The notes below the pieces were generated by a model. The model was not told the origin of the DNA. It saw only the letters and a list, made by a program, of their open reading frames with translations, and made no database searches. DNA of 64,000 bases, taken from the NCBI RefSeq assembly GCF_003573695.1, contig NC_039358.1:158400920-158464919 (forward strand). The letters are read 5' to 3'. Each line of letters begins with the position of its first letter. Positions within the stretch are counted from its first letter, which is position 1. Source of the stretch: Papaver somniferum (Eukaryota; Streptophyta; Magnoliopsida; Ranunculales; Papaveraceae). Of this stretch, positions 45,385-58,315 are shown in pieces. The position numbers were made by a program, and so were the translations under genes.

Positions 45385-48300
45385 TGTTTAAGGGCAAAAA
45401 CTGATTCTACTGTTTTCGGTAAATTTGGGTGTGTTGATGAGAAACGAATTCAAATCCTAAACAAATGCACTGCACGGGAGTACTTTTAGATTCGAGAGAT
45501 CAATCTGTAAGACTCTGGCCTAAACCAAGAAATGGTCGTTTCAGATTCAATTCGGTTACAAGGTGAAGGAGAAGGGTTGATCTTAGGAAGGGAAGCGAAA
45601 AGGGTGTTTGAGATCAGAATGTTGAATTATGAAGGTATGGTTGTTTATGACTTGTGTATCAGAAATGGTTTCTGTCTACTTGTGTTCTTGTCTTCGAAAT
45701 AAATTGAAAACCTATTTATACAAGTCATTAAGCGCACCCCGATCTCTTATGAAGTGGAGGAAGTTAAGTAGTGGAGAAGTGGATTTGTGCAGATCATCTT
45801 GTTTCTGTTATAAGGGAAGACTGATCACAAGTTCACCCACTACTCTCATTAACTGTCCGTCTTTCCTGAAACTTTCTCATAATGAGTGTGTTGCACGCCG
45901 CACGCTGTTGTTTATGGGTGAAAACTATTTCTGCTAGTTTTGGTAATTTTGGGTGTCTGTGGATGAGAAATGAACCTAAACCCTAAACAAATGCACTGCA
46001 CGGGAGTGCTTTTGATTCGAGAGATCAATCCATACAATTCTGGCCTAAACCAAGAAATGGTTGTTCCAAACTTTCTTCGGTCACAAAGTGAAGGAGATGG
46101 GGTTGATCTTAGGGAGGGAAGCGAAGAAGGTGTTGAGATTGTGAAGGTGTTGGCTGTTTATGACTTGTATCAGAATGTTGAACTGGCCTGCACAATGTAA
46201 GCTATCAGTTCTGGGTATTTTCTGGATACTGTGACAACACTTGGTTTTTCCGTGTCTGTTTGGAAATAGGTGAAAGAACCTATTATACAAGTCATGGAGC
46301 GCAACCCTCATCTCTCGTAGGAAGTGGAGGAGGTGAAGTGATGGAGTAATGGGGTCGTGTATGAGTGGTGATTGTCACACGATCACACCTTTTCCCACTT
46401 CCCTCATAACTGTTAACCGTCCACCTTTTCCTGACACGTTATCGTAATGGCGCGTTGCACGCTGCACGTTGTAAACCGCCAGACCAATACCCCAGTAAGT
46501 ATCCCCCAGTTTGTGACATGCTTGATGTCTCGAATGAGTGGATCGTGGGACCCACTGCAGGAAATAGCATACGGTGCTAAGTTAAATAACTAAGTTATTT
46601 AAGAAATTGATATTCATGAAATATAGTGTATGCTCGATGCATGTAATGCATCGAAAACAATCAATATGTATGAAGCATTGTTGTTTTAAAGCTTAACCGA
46701 ATAAGTCGCGGATTAAGCGTCTTAAAATAGCATCACGTCCAACCATCTTCGAGTGATCGTTTGGAGGCCGCATGAGCGAGCCATCCCCTGATCGATCACT
46801 CCATGTGGAAGAGTGGTAGACGGTGATCATCGAGGCGCGTCATTAGTCGCCTAACTTTTAACCTAGGTTGTCCGACCAAGCTGGCAAAGTTGGACGGACG
46901 AGATGGTTTACGGCATATATTTGCGACCATTGATGGAATTTTAGGGTTTTTAAGAGGTGCGCAAGCATACCTCTCTGGCTTGATCGAACTCAAGCATGGG
47001 CGTTAATTTTGGTGGGACCGACCAGGCATGCGTGTAGACGGCCTGCCGGTGAGCATCTACGCCTCTCGGTTTCACAAAGATTCGATCTAGGCCGCTCAAT
47101 TTGACCGGCAAAGATGAGTGGTCGTGATCGATTTGCGACAGAAATCCATTGTCGCAAAGGATTCAAGGCCGCGTGGCATGCCATCTTCGGGAGTGCGTTT
47201 CTAGGCGCTTGGACATAGTTCGCATAGGCCGGTTGGTCACACGCCAGGTGGGCCCGCGGTGATTACGTCAACATCCTTGGGACCTCTTGAGTCTGTATCT
47301 ACACCCTCCGTTTAGGCTGGCGAAGATGGATGGACGCGATCGAACTACGACAGATATTAATTTCCGCAAACCTTAATTAGGGTTTTTAAATAGTCACGCA
47401 TGCGTGACTTTGGCCAAACGGTTTGGCGAGCTATGCTTCTCCTTTGGAGAGACCGATCGTGTGGGGCCCATGTTGGGCTGACGGTGAACATGTGTGCACC
47501 TTTCTGATGGTCCTAGGCGCGATCTAAGCCATCCAAATATGATGGCTAAGTTGGATGGTTGTGATCGATTTAAGACATTAGTGGAATTTTCGCGACCCTT
47601 AGAAGCATCACGCCTGCCATGGTTTGAGCAATCGTTTCATTGCTCCATAGCCTTGTCGTGAGAAAACTGATCGGGTAAGGGAGAAGTGGGCCCGCCAACG
47701 TATGTGTTAGCACTTCCCTGATCATTCACGGGATGATGTAATCCGTCCAACCAGGCTGGCGAAGTTGGACGGTCGTGATGACATTAAGACTGCCCTGAAC
47801 AGTCTTGCTCGTTCGAGCTTCTTCCAAAGCAGCGTGGCCACCTTATTTTAAGGCTGGTGTTTGGTGCGTTGGGAAGTATGGCGTGGTGTTCGACCGGATG
47901 GGGCATAAGTTAGCCCGCCGGTGGTCATCACGGTGATCGCCTGCTCCTGCTAGGGTTTGGATAGGCTGGTTAAATCATGCGGCCAACTTGCGCGGCCGTG
48001 ATCGTTTCTGGGACTGATACGGACAGTCCAAATTTCCTTTAAGGAAATTAAGCATGCTCGATCGGCTAACCAAACGCGTCGATGCAAGACTCTCTTTAGA
48101 GAGTGATGTAGTCTGTACGGGTATTTCGTGCATGTCCCAAAATTGGCACTTGGAGATTCATGTTACTCTGCTGAGAGTGAACACTCAGTCGTCATGTCAT
48201 GCTAATAATGAGAGTTCGGCTAGGAACAACACAGGAAATACTAGGCAAATCATGCATTAATTAATAATGCTAAAATTCCCAGAATAATTGGGATTGTTGC

Positions 48301-50276
48301 TGCATGCACTATTCTTGGTGAATTTTGTGTATTTATTGAATTGCTTCGAATAAATAAAATGAAGAGGTACTCATCACTTATCAAACGGCTTTACCCTTTG
48401 CAGGATGTCAGCACATTAAATTTGGTTTTGCAATTTTATCCCTGAACTAAAATCCACCATCAACAGCTGTAAACCGCCAGACCAATACCCCAGTGAGTAT
48501 CCCCCATTTTGTGACATGTTTGATGTCTCGAATGAACGGGTCAAGTCATGTGACTTGCCGCTAAAATCGGCACATAGTGCTTTCAGGTTAAATAATAATA
48601 AATTATTTGTGAAACTGATATTTATAAAGCATTGCTTATAATCGATGTGTGTAAAGCATCGCTTTCGAATAAGCAGCTGAAAGTAATCAATGTGTTAGAA
48701 GCATCGCTGTTTTTGAGCTCGATCGAATCAGTCACGGATTGAGCGTCTTAAAAGCAGCACGACCTTCCACCTTTGTAATCGTTTGAGAACCTTACGGTCG
48801 AGCTGTCACTTGGTCGATCGCTCCATGTGGATGAGAGATGGACGGTGTTCAAAATGCTATTTTGCTAGTTTTCTAAAAAATAAATTTACACCATCCAACT
48901 AGGCTGGCGAAGTTGGATGGTCATGATCGATTTGCGGTAATTTCAAATTGCTGCTGACGCAACTTAAGGTTTAGGGGCCTTGCGACCAGCCCATTTTGGG
49001 TGAGCGATTCGAAGCATTGAATGTTTGTTTGACCAGGTCGATCGACCATGTACAAAGGTGCGTTGCCGGCGAGCATGATTTCATCTCTTGGGCCACCTAA
49101 AATTATATCTAAGCCACTCAATTTGGCTGGCGAAGATGGATGGTCGTGATCGATTTGCGCGGTAACATATTGCCGCAAACATCAATTAGGGTTTTAAAAC
49201 GGCCACGTCCACCCTAGTTCGATCGAACGACTCGATGCATTAAGTACTTGTCGCGGGTAGGTCGATTGACCAAGGGAGGAGTTGGACCACCACTGAACAC
49301 TTTGGTACTTCTCCGCTCGTTCGGGATGCGATCTACGCCGTCCAACTAGGCCGGCTAAGTTGGACGGGTGCGATGCGTTTTGAGACTGTTACAGTCAGTC
49401 TTAGTTCGTTGAACTTCTCCTTCTAGAGCGCGATTAACCTTCTTTGAGCGAGCGATTCCATGTGCTCTTGGCGTGTCGTGGACAGGTCGATCGACCAGGG
49501 ATTGAGTTGGGTGGCCGGTGATCACGTCGACGCCTTTTTGATTGCCCAAAACTCGATCTAAGCCGTCCAACTTGGTTGGTTAAGTTGAACGGATGTGATG
49601 ATTTTAAGACTGTCATTGTCGGTCTAGCTCGTTTGAGCTTTCTCTTTAAACAGCACGAACACCCACGTTTGGGTCGGCGTTTAAAGCGCGTGTGAATGAG
49701 CAGAAGACTACTCGATCGACTAGGGAACTAGTGGGACCGTCGGTTGTCACTATAGTGATTGCCTAGTTCTGCTAGGAGTAGGCTATGCTTGTTGGATCGT
49801 GCGGCCAAATTGTGTGGCCGTGATCGTTTCTGAGACTGATATTAACAGTCTAGATTTTCCTTACAGTGCGTCGATACCATATTCTCTTTGTCATAGAGTG
49901 ATGCATCCCGTGTAAGTATTTTCATGCAGCTTCTCAATACTGACACTTCGGGAGATTCACGCTACTCTGCAGAGAGTGAACATTTAGTCGTCATGTCATG
50001 TCAATATTGGGAGTTTGGCTGGGAACATAGCATAGGAAAATATCAGGAAGGTCAATGCATTAGTAATTAATGTGATAGGTTGAAATTTATATAATATCTG
50101 GGATTGTTGCACCATTCTAATAAATTTCATAAATATGTCGAATTTCTCAATACATATATAAGTAAAGAGGTTTGAACACTCATCGCTTTCAAATGGGTTT
50201 TGTTCCTTTGCAGGACGACATCGCATTAAATACAGGGTTTTAGAATTTTGACCCTGAACTAAAACCACCATCAACA
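45385..50276 (-). repeat. Middle LTR of the E array, interrupted by a solo LTR
   Basis: Without the insert it is 2330 bp (45385-45908 plus 48471-50276) and closely matches the 3' LTR at 36330-38583, including the 220-bp tandem repeats. It acts as 5' LTR of the first unit and 3' LTR of the second. Confidence 0.85.
45909..48465 (-). mobile_element. Solo LTR of the E family
   Basis: 2557 bp from TGTTTATGGG to CCATCAACA, flanked by the 5-bp target duplication GCTGT (45904-45908 and 48466-48470). The empty site is visible in the other LTR near 36856. It is diverged from the E LTRs but keeps the tandem repeats and several palindromes (47529-47558, 47743-47772). Recombination between its two LTRs must have removed the interior. 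Confidence 0.9.
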
Positions 50277-50545
50277 TTAAGTCCCCTGCTTAGTACGTAA
50301 CAGTGACATTGTTGTGGGGTAAGCAATAGATGGTGACAGACAAGAACAAATTGAAAAGAAAAGGCATGGAAGGATTACCAGGAAACACTCGATCGACTCT
50401 TGTAATAAGTACAAGCACTGATGCACTGTTAGTATGGCCATGGAGAATTGGCGCTCGCGGGAAGCTGCCCTCCTCCGTGCATGATATAAAAGAGGATGCT
50501 TTTACACTCGGACCCCAAAAACGTCGTGCGTATAAAAGGGGGTCG
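50277..50545 (+). other. Second internal copy of element E, part 1
   Basis: Matches 38584-38852, including the TATA box (50531-50537). Element G inserted at GGTCG, a few bases downstream of the TATA box. The copy resumes at 58316. Confidence 0.85.
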
Positions 50546-53274
50546 TGATGAGTGCCAAATAATGTATATATTTATCCCTTTTTGTTGGCATTTAACTCAT
50601 CTTTTGCGCATTAATTCTACATTTTATCCCATATTCTGCATTTTCATTGTTTTCAAGAATAAATATTTTTCTTAATTAATTTTGCATTTTTAGGTAATAA
50701 ATAAAGTCTGGATGATTTGCGGAGCAGAAAAGTAGTGAAAAGCCGGGAGGAATTACGCAAGGAAGCCGTGAAGAATGATGTGCGGAAGACCAAAAAGCTA
50801 GGAATGGGCTCAAGAAGGAAGAATTGTTCTTAAAGAAGATATGGGCTTGGCATACCCAAGGCCCAAAACCCTTACCCAAACCCATTTTCTATATCCATAA
50901 CCGCCTCCATTCTCAGCCGTTAGATGGGACTACATCGAAATCCTACGGTCTCTCCTTCGTAGAGCATCAAAATCTGAAGTCTCTGACAACACCACAGCGC
51001 CTAAATTCCAAGCCTTCAGATTAGATTGTAGTTGAATCCAACGATCGCTTCTATGCCTGTGCATCAAAACTAGATACTCCCGATCTACACTACAGTACCT
51101 AACATCATCTAACACCGTTGACTTCGTTGTGTTTCAAAATCCAACGGTTGCATCGATTCATCTCTCATCTCACCGTTAGATCTACCAACCATCTCCACAT
51201 CCCACGGCTCATCCTCGTTGTTCATCCAATTTGCTACAACCGCCCAACACCCGAGCACCCGATACCTATACCCATACCAAACATCCCCTTCCCCTTCTTC
51301 CATCGACATCTCCTCCATACCCTGAGCAGAGCCACCACCACCTTCTCCACCTGCTCTGACCTCGCCACCACCACTCCCTACGCCACCAAACCAACCCTAA
51401 ACCTAAGCCCATCATCACCATCACGTGCTATCTCTTTATCAACCACTAATTTCTCCAATTTCTCATCTCTCTTCTCACTGAAACCCTAGTGAGAATTGGG
51501 GATATAAGTGATGTTAAAGCAACATTGGGAGGCGTGGGGAGCATGAGAATACGATAAGAAGCATGGGTAAGACGATTGATTCGTCTCATCATCACAGTTT
51601 TGGTGAGTAAAAAAATCAAAACCCTAATTTACTGTTAATTTGGGGATTTTTGGATTGAGCTTGCATGTACAAATTGAGGCATGGGTTGCATCAGAGAAAA
51701 TAAGAGGCATGGGTTTGCGTATTAGGGTGGATAGGGCTGCATCAGTAGGTTAGGTGAGTCAATTTCACTTTTTGGTGAAACCCTAATCTTCTGATATTTT
51801 GGGGATTTTTAGTTTTTTTGCTTGATTGTATAAATGAAGGTGTTGGTGTGAAATTGGCTCATGCTGGGACTAGCCAGTGTCCAGGACTGTGAAGTTCTGT
51901 TAAGTTCAATTTCAGTTTCAAATCAATTTTAGTTAATTTTCAATTTCATTTCTGTTTTATTTCATGTTTATAATTTCCATGTTCATTAGTTTATGTTCTT
52001 ATATTTCTGTTTGTTTCTCTTTTCAATTTAGTTTTGTGTTTTGTGTTCACTGTTCTGTTTTTTTTCTTCAATTTTCCTGTGCATTCCTGTTGATGTTGTG
52101 TTCCATGTAATGTTAATGTACCTGTCATGTGATACATGTTTTGTGGAATGTTAGGCTAGAAGCCTTAGAGCATTGTGTTGATGAGCATTGGGGAGAAACT
52201 AGTGCTCACTAGTGACTGTGAGCAAACTAGTTCTCTTCCCACTCTAGTTGTATGCCTAGGCTCTCTTGTCTTGTCAACTGTTTAGGTTTAGTTGTTGTTT
52301 TAATCATGTTTTGTTCACTGTTAGTGGTAGAGTTTAGCTTTGAAGCTTTGGATTGATTGAGCAGTGGGGAGAACTAGTGCTCACTAGTGACTGTGAGCAA
52401 ACTGGTTCTCTTCCCACTCTAGTAGTATGCCTAGGCTCACCTTCACCATTTCACTCTTTCATTTTTTTGTTCTTGCTCACCTTCACCATCTCCATGCTCC
52501 TTGCTTAGGGCCTTGGTTCCATTGTTCTTGTTTTAGTTTCATTGTTCTGTCACTGTACCTTTGCTTCACTGCTTTTACTACTTGCTACTGCCTTGTTTTC
52601 TTCCCCTGGCTTGCTGCCTTTTCCTTGCTGCGCTGCTGCTGCTTTCTTTCCCCTGCTGTGCAGTACTGCTGCTGCTGGCTGCTTCTTTCCTTGCTGCTGC
52701 TGCTGCAACCTGGTTTCCCACTGCTGCCTGCTGCTGCAACTGAGCTTGGCTCACAACACAAGCCAGTCCTCATTACAAGCCCACTGTTCTTCTGTTCAAG
52801 CCTAAGGCCCATCCAACTAAACCCAGTTCACTCTTAAGGTTCAAAAGCCAAAGGCCTAGCTCCCAAAAGCCTCTGAGGCCCAGTTCAGTCCAAGCCTAGT
52901 CAAGCCCAACTCCAAGTCTGAGGTCCAGCTAGAGTTCTTAACTGAGGCCCAAGCCCAGTTTATTGTTTAAAGTTTAGTAGGTTAAGGGCCCAGTCCACAT
53001 TTACTTCTTGGGTTAGGCTAAGAGTTCATAAGCCCAACATAAGGTTTTGAGACCAATAGACCATATTTTCATGTTCTCAACCTTAAGACCATAGTCCATT
53101 TCAAGGCCCAATAGCATTTTAGAGCCCAAAATAGCTAAACACTACAAAACACACCCAGTCTCTGTGGATCGACCCGTACTTGCACGAGCTACAACCGACG
53201 ACCGTGCACTTGCGGTATTACTGTAGGCCCGCGTTTCATTTCGCTTAATTTTTCACGCTTCTCCGGGCCCACCA
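50546..53274 (+). repeat. 5' LTR of element G
   Basis: Starts TGATGAGTGCC and ends GGGCCCACCA. It contains a CTG-rich tract at about 52620-52740 that differs in length from its partner. The first 900 bp match the 3' LTR almost perfectly; later differences are mostly single-base indels. Confidence 0.95.
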
Positions 53275-55575
53275 AGTTTTTGGCGCCGTTGTCGGGGACT
53301 GGTGCTTTGTTTCTCTAGTAGTTTTATTAGCTATTTTTGCATTTCACTGCATAGCGTTTGCATCTGCATCTGCTTCACTTCATTTGCTGTTGGACCTGCT
53401 GTTCTGAACCAGTTTTTCCTCTGCTGGGACGCCACCAAGGAAAAGAACCAAAGCCCAACTGGGTTTTTGCAACAATATCAGAGCAGCTGGGCTGTGCTTA
53501 AAAGGTAACCCATTTAAGAGAACCCGAATTGTGGGCTTCCAATTTTTAATTGTGGGCTTGTAATATTAAAGCCAATTTTTGGGCTTCTTATTTTCTGTTG
53601 GGTTTGTAATTAATTTTTGTGGGCTTGTTTTTTAATTTGTGCTGTGTATTTAATTTTGTGAGCTTGTTTAATTTGGACTTGTATTTTGTATTCTGGGTTT
53701 TTAAACCCAGCCGAGCTTGTAACCGATCACGCTAGTTGAACTCGTTAGTGGGCAGAGTACCCAAATTCTAGGCCGAGATTTTGGACTCAGTTCCACCAAA
53801 AGTTTTCAACCAAGCGAGCCAAAGCAAACACAAAACCAACAGTGGGCATGCTCCCATTCAAAACAAAAAAATTTTATTTTCTTTTAAAAAAAATAAAAAT
53901 AAAATAAAAATAAAATAATAATACTGTTTTTACTTTACTTTTCTCCCATTCAAAAAAAAAAAAAAAAAAAAAAAACCAAATTTTACTTGCTCCCATTTTA
54001 AACCAAATTTTTTCTCTTTATCCCATCTTAAACCAAAAGTTTTATTTTACTCCCCATTTCAAAACCAAATTTTCAAATGTCTCCCGACAAAACCAAATTT
54101 TCCCAAAAAGTCCAATCCCATTAAAAACCAAATTTTCTTGTAGATAATGTGTTAGTTAAAATCCTTTTGTATATATTTTGTGCTCATCCATTGACTCCGA
54201 ATATGTTGGAGTTTTGCCTTGGATAACGGAGTTTTAATTCTGCTTTCGCCGAAATCGAGTATTCTCTCTCCTTTTACTCTACTCAGCATGTCCCTTTCCA
54301 TATGTTGCATTTTAATTCTTTCCATATTTTGAAACATTGAGGACAATGTTTAGTTTAGGTTTGGGGGTATAGAGTAGATACCACGATAATGCCATAATTG
54401 AAAACAAAACTCCATCTTTTTGAAAAAATTGAAAAATTCCAAAAAAATTAAAAAATGAAAAATCATAAAAATGGAGCTCATTTACCTTGAAATGCTGACT
54501 CTTTTGCAAATATGTATTTTTATTAGGAGTCTTAGTCTAGATATTTAGGCACCCTGATTCTAGCACAATTCACATGTGAAAGAAATTTGCAACGGGCACG
54601 ATCTACCAATACATGTATAGCCTCGATCTTCAAGGTGTTTGATAGGAAGTCACGATTGCCAATCACTTTAGAATACTGAACGAAACTTGACTAGCTTGTT
54701 CTTTGGTTGGTTGGGATAGAAGGTGGAGGTTACATTAAGAAAGACAACCATCGAATTTAACTGGGTGCATCAAAAAGGGCTACCTCTTGCAAAGTGTCAG
54801 TAATCTTTTGTTTCCTTTTGTATATGTATCAAAGTGTTTCTGTTCAAAAAAAAAAAAAAAAACAAAAAAAAACAAAAAAAAACAAAAAAAAAACGATGTA
54901 TATATTCAGAAAAAAAAAATATCAGAAAAATACAAAAAAAAAAAAAAAAAAAATCAAGTATTTATCAATTCCATCCTCTCTTGTTCCAAAAATAAAATAG
55001 AGTAGTCAATGTAAATAAGAGTCATGTAAAGAGTCATCTTTTGTTGTTTCATTGTAATAAGCAAGAAGGGTGTATGCCATTGATGTACAACGCGAGTAAT
55101 TGTGAAATACCTCCAACTCATTCACAATTCTCGTAAAGTCCGGACAGCTAGCTAGATTCGACCTTGGGTTCTTAGCCTGAGAAACTATCTCTTGGTGATT
55201 AGTATCATAACTTCTGATCTTTCTTTACACATGTGTAGATACACTTTACACTCTTATCACATGTCTTTTTTTGTTATCAGTGCTAGGATTGTGCCTTGAT
55301 AGCTAGATTGACATCTCCATTTTGCTGTGAGCTTAAACTGTCTTGCACATGTCACATTTGGTGGAATCTGAGCTTATATTTTGACCTAGAACTTTGTAGG
55401 TACGTTCTAAGCAAACCTTCACGAGACTTCAACTCGTCCACTAGGGACACTTAGTGGTTTAAAAGGCTTAGTGCATACGCTAAATGCATTCGAGAGACCA
55501 GCGACAGTGGTATAGGTAGGATTTCCTTAGTTTTGTTTTACTTGAGGACAAGTAAAATTCAGGTTTGGGGGTATT
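53275..55575 (+). other. Interior of element G, non-coding
   Basis: After a primer site comes low-complexity sequence rich in AAACCAAATTTT-like repeats (53860-54140) and A runs (54847-54955). No retrotransposon protein is encoded. GGTTTGGGGGTAT occurs twice, near 54358 and at the 3' LTR edge (55562); the latter is the polypurine tract. Confidence 0.8.
53281..53298 (+). other. Primer binding site of element G
   Basis: TGGCGCCGTTGTCGGGGA, the site usual in Athila/Tat-type plant gypsy elements and probably complementary to tRNA-Asp, lies six bases after the 5' LTR. Confidence 0.85.
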
Positions 55576-58310
55576 TGATGAGTGCCAAATAATGTATATA
55601 TTTATCCCTTTTTGTTGGCATTTAACTCATCTTTTGCGCATTAATTCTACATTTTATCCCATATTCTGCATTTTCATTGTTTTCAAGAATAAATATTTTT
55701 CTTAATTAATTTTGCATTTTTAGGTAATAAATAAAGTCTGGATGATTTGCGGAGCAGAAAAGTAGTGAAAAGCCGGGAGGAATTACGCAAGGAAGCCGTG
55801 AAGAATGATGTGCGGAAGACCAAAAAGCTAGGAATGGGCTCAAGAAGGAAGAATTGTTCTTAAAGAAGATATGGGCTTGGCATACCCAAGGCCCAAAACC
55901 CTTACCCAAACCCATTTTCTATATCCATAACCGCCTCCATTCTCAGCCGTTAGATGGGACTACATCGAAATCCTACGGTCTCTCCTTCGTAGAGCATCAA
56001 AATCTGAAGTCTCTGACAAACACCACAGCGCCTAAATTCCAAGCCTTCAGATTAGATTGTAGTTGAATCCAACGATCGCTTCTATGCCTGTGCATCAAAA
56101 CTAGATACTCCCGATCTACACTACAGTACCTAACATCATCTAACACCGTTGACTTCGTTGTGTTTCAAAATCCAACGGTTGCATCGATTCATCTCTCATC
56201 TCACCGTTAGATCTACCAACCATCTCCACATCCCACGGCTCATCCTCGTTGTTCATCCAATTTGCTACAACCGCCCAACACCCGAGCACCCGATACCTAT
56301 ACCCATACCAAACATCCCCTTCCCCTTCTTCCATCGACATCTCCTCCATACCCTGAGCAGAGCCACCACCACCTTCTCCACCTGCTCTGACCTCGCCACC
56401 ACCACTCCCTATGCCACCAAACCAACCCTAAACCTAAGCCCATCATCACCATCACGTGCTATCTCTTTATCAACCACTAATTTCTCCAATTTCTCATCTC
56501 TCTTCTCACTGAAACCCTAGGTGAGAAATTGGGGATATAAGTGATGTTAAAGCAACAATTGGAGGCGTGGGGAGCATGAGAATACGAATAAGAAGCATGG
56601 GTAGACGATTGATTCGTCTCATCACAGTTGGTGAGTAAAAAAATCAAAACCCTAATTTTACTGTTAATTTGGGGATTTTTGGGATTGAGCTTGCATGTAC
56701 AAATTGAAGGCATGGGTTGCATCAGGAGAAGAATAAGAGGCATGGGTTGACGTATTAGGGCTGCTATCAGTAGGTTAGGTGAGTCAATTTCACTTTTTGG
56801 TGAAACCCTAATTCTCTGATATTTTGGGGATTTTTAGTTTTTTTGCTTGCTTGTATAAATAGAAGGTGTTGGGTGTGAAATTGGCTCATGCTGGACTAGC
56901 CAGTGTCCAGGACTGTGAAGTTCTGTTAATGTTCAATTTCAGTTTCAAATCAATTTTAGTTAATTTTCAATTTCTGTTTTATTTCATGTTTAATTCCATG
57001 TTCATTTAGTTTATGTTCTTATAATTTCTGTTTGTTTCTAATTTCAATTTAGTTTTGTGTTTAATGTTAGTTCACTGTGATGTTTAGTTTCTTCAATTTT
57101 CCTAGTGCATGTTCCTGTTGATGTTTGTGTTCCATGTAATGTTAATGTACCTGTCATGTGATACATGTTTTGTGGAATGTTAGGCTAGAAGCCTTAGAGC
57201 ATTGTGTTGATTGAGCATTGGGGAGAAACTAGTGCTCACTAGTGACTGTGAGCAAACTAGTTCTCTTCCCACTCTAGTTGTATGCCTAGGCTCTCTTGTC
57301 TTGTCAACTGTTTAGGTTTAGTTTTGTGTTTAATCATGTTTTGTTCACTGTTAGTGGTAGAAGTTTAGCTTTGAAGCTTTGGATTGATTGAGCAATGGGG
57401 AGAAACTAGTGCTCACTAGTGACTGTGAGCAAACTGGTTCTCTTCCCACTCTAGTAGTATGCCTAGGCTCACCTTCACCATTTCACCTTTCATTTTTTTG
57501 TTCTTGCTCACCTTCACCATCTCCACTGCCCTTGGCTTAGGCCTTGGTTCCATTGTTCTTGTTTAGTTTTATTGTTCTGTCACTGTTACCTTTGCTTCAC
57601 TGCTTTTACTACTTGCTACTGCCTTGTTTTCTTCCCCTTGGCTTGCTGCCTTTTCCTTGCTGCTGCTGCTGCTGCTTTCTTTCCCCTGCTGTGCAGTACT
57701 GCTGCTGCTGCTGCTTTCTTTTCCTTGCTGCTGCTACTGCAACCTGGTTTCCACTGTTGCTGCTGCAACTGAGCTTGGCTCACAGCACAAGCCCAGTCCA
57801 GTCATTACAAAAGCCCACTGTTCTTATGTTCAAGCCTAAGGCCCATCCAACTAAACCCAGTTCACTCTTAAGGTTCAAAAGCCAAAGGCCTAGCTCCCAA
57901 AAGCCTCTGAGGCCCAGTTCAGTCCAAGCCTAGTCAAGCCCAACTCCAAGTCTGAGGTCCAGCTAGAGTTCTATTAACTGAGGCCCAAGCCCGGTTTATT
58001 GTTTAAAAGTTTAGTAGGTTAAGGGCCCAGTCCACATTTACTTCTTGGGTTAGGCTAAGAGTTCATAAGCCCAACATAAGGTTTTGAGACCAATAGACCA
58101 TATTTTCATGTTTCAACCTTAAGACCATAGTCCATTTCAAGGCCCAATAGCATTTTAGAGCCCAAAATAGCTAAACACTACAAAACACACCCAGTCTCTG
58201 TGGATCGACCCGTACTTGCACGAGCTACAACCGACGACCGTGCACTTGCGGTATTACTGTAGGCCCGCGTTTCATTTCGCTTAATTTTTCACGCTTCTGC
58301 GGGCCCACCA
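55576..58310 (+). repeat. 3' LTR of element G
   Basis: Partner of 50546-53274 with the same ends. The CTG-rich tract at about 57655-57760 is arranged differently. The target duplication GGTCG follows directly. Confidence 0.95.
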
Positions 58311-58315
58311 GGTCG

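Larger units (their letters stand above)
36330..50276 (-). mobile_element. Ty3/gypsy Tat-lineage element E, first unit of a tandem array
   Basis: The minus-strand order is 5' LTR (45385-50276, interrupted by a solo LTR), primer site, gag-protease, RT, RNase H, a second RNase H, integrase, a plus-strand antisense gene, polypurine tract and 3' LTR (36330-38583). The second RNase H and the antisense gene mark the Tat lineage. Past the 5' LTR the internal sequence found after the 3' LTR begins again (50277-50545, resuming at 58316-58703), so two units share the middle LTR. Many stops and frame shifts show E is dead. It entered the copia C 5' LTR. Confidence 0.85.
50546..58310 (+). mobile_element. 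Young non-coding LTR retrotransposon G (LARD-like)
   Basis: Two nearly identical 2.73 kb LTRs (50546-53274 and 55576-58310) flank a 2.3 kb interior. The 5-bp target duplication GGTCG is perfect (50541-50545 and 58311-58315), and the uninterrupted site exists at 38848. The interior has a primer site and polypurine tract but no gag or pol, so it needs proteins from a relative. Primer site and 3' end resemble Tat/Athila-type gypsy elements. The high LTR identity makes it one of the youngest insertions in the window. Confidence 0.92.

Noticed and set aside
51118..51489. 123-aa frame present twice (also 56149-56520)
   Set aside because: It is present twice because it lies in both LTRs of G, has low-complexity Ser/Thr/Pro composition, and resembles no known family.
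52427..52837. Leu/Cys-rich frames over the CTG tract, repeated at 57544-57933
   Set aside because: They arise from CTG/GCT repeats inside LTRs, exist in several frames, and change frame between the two LTRs.
54787..55005. Lysine-rich frames near the A runs in element G
   Set aside because: Translation of poly-A sequence; no conserved protein.
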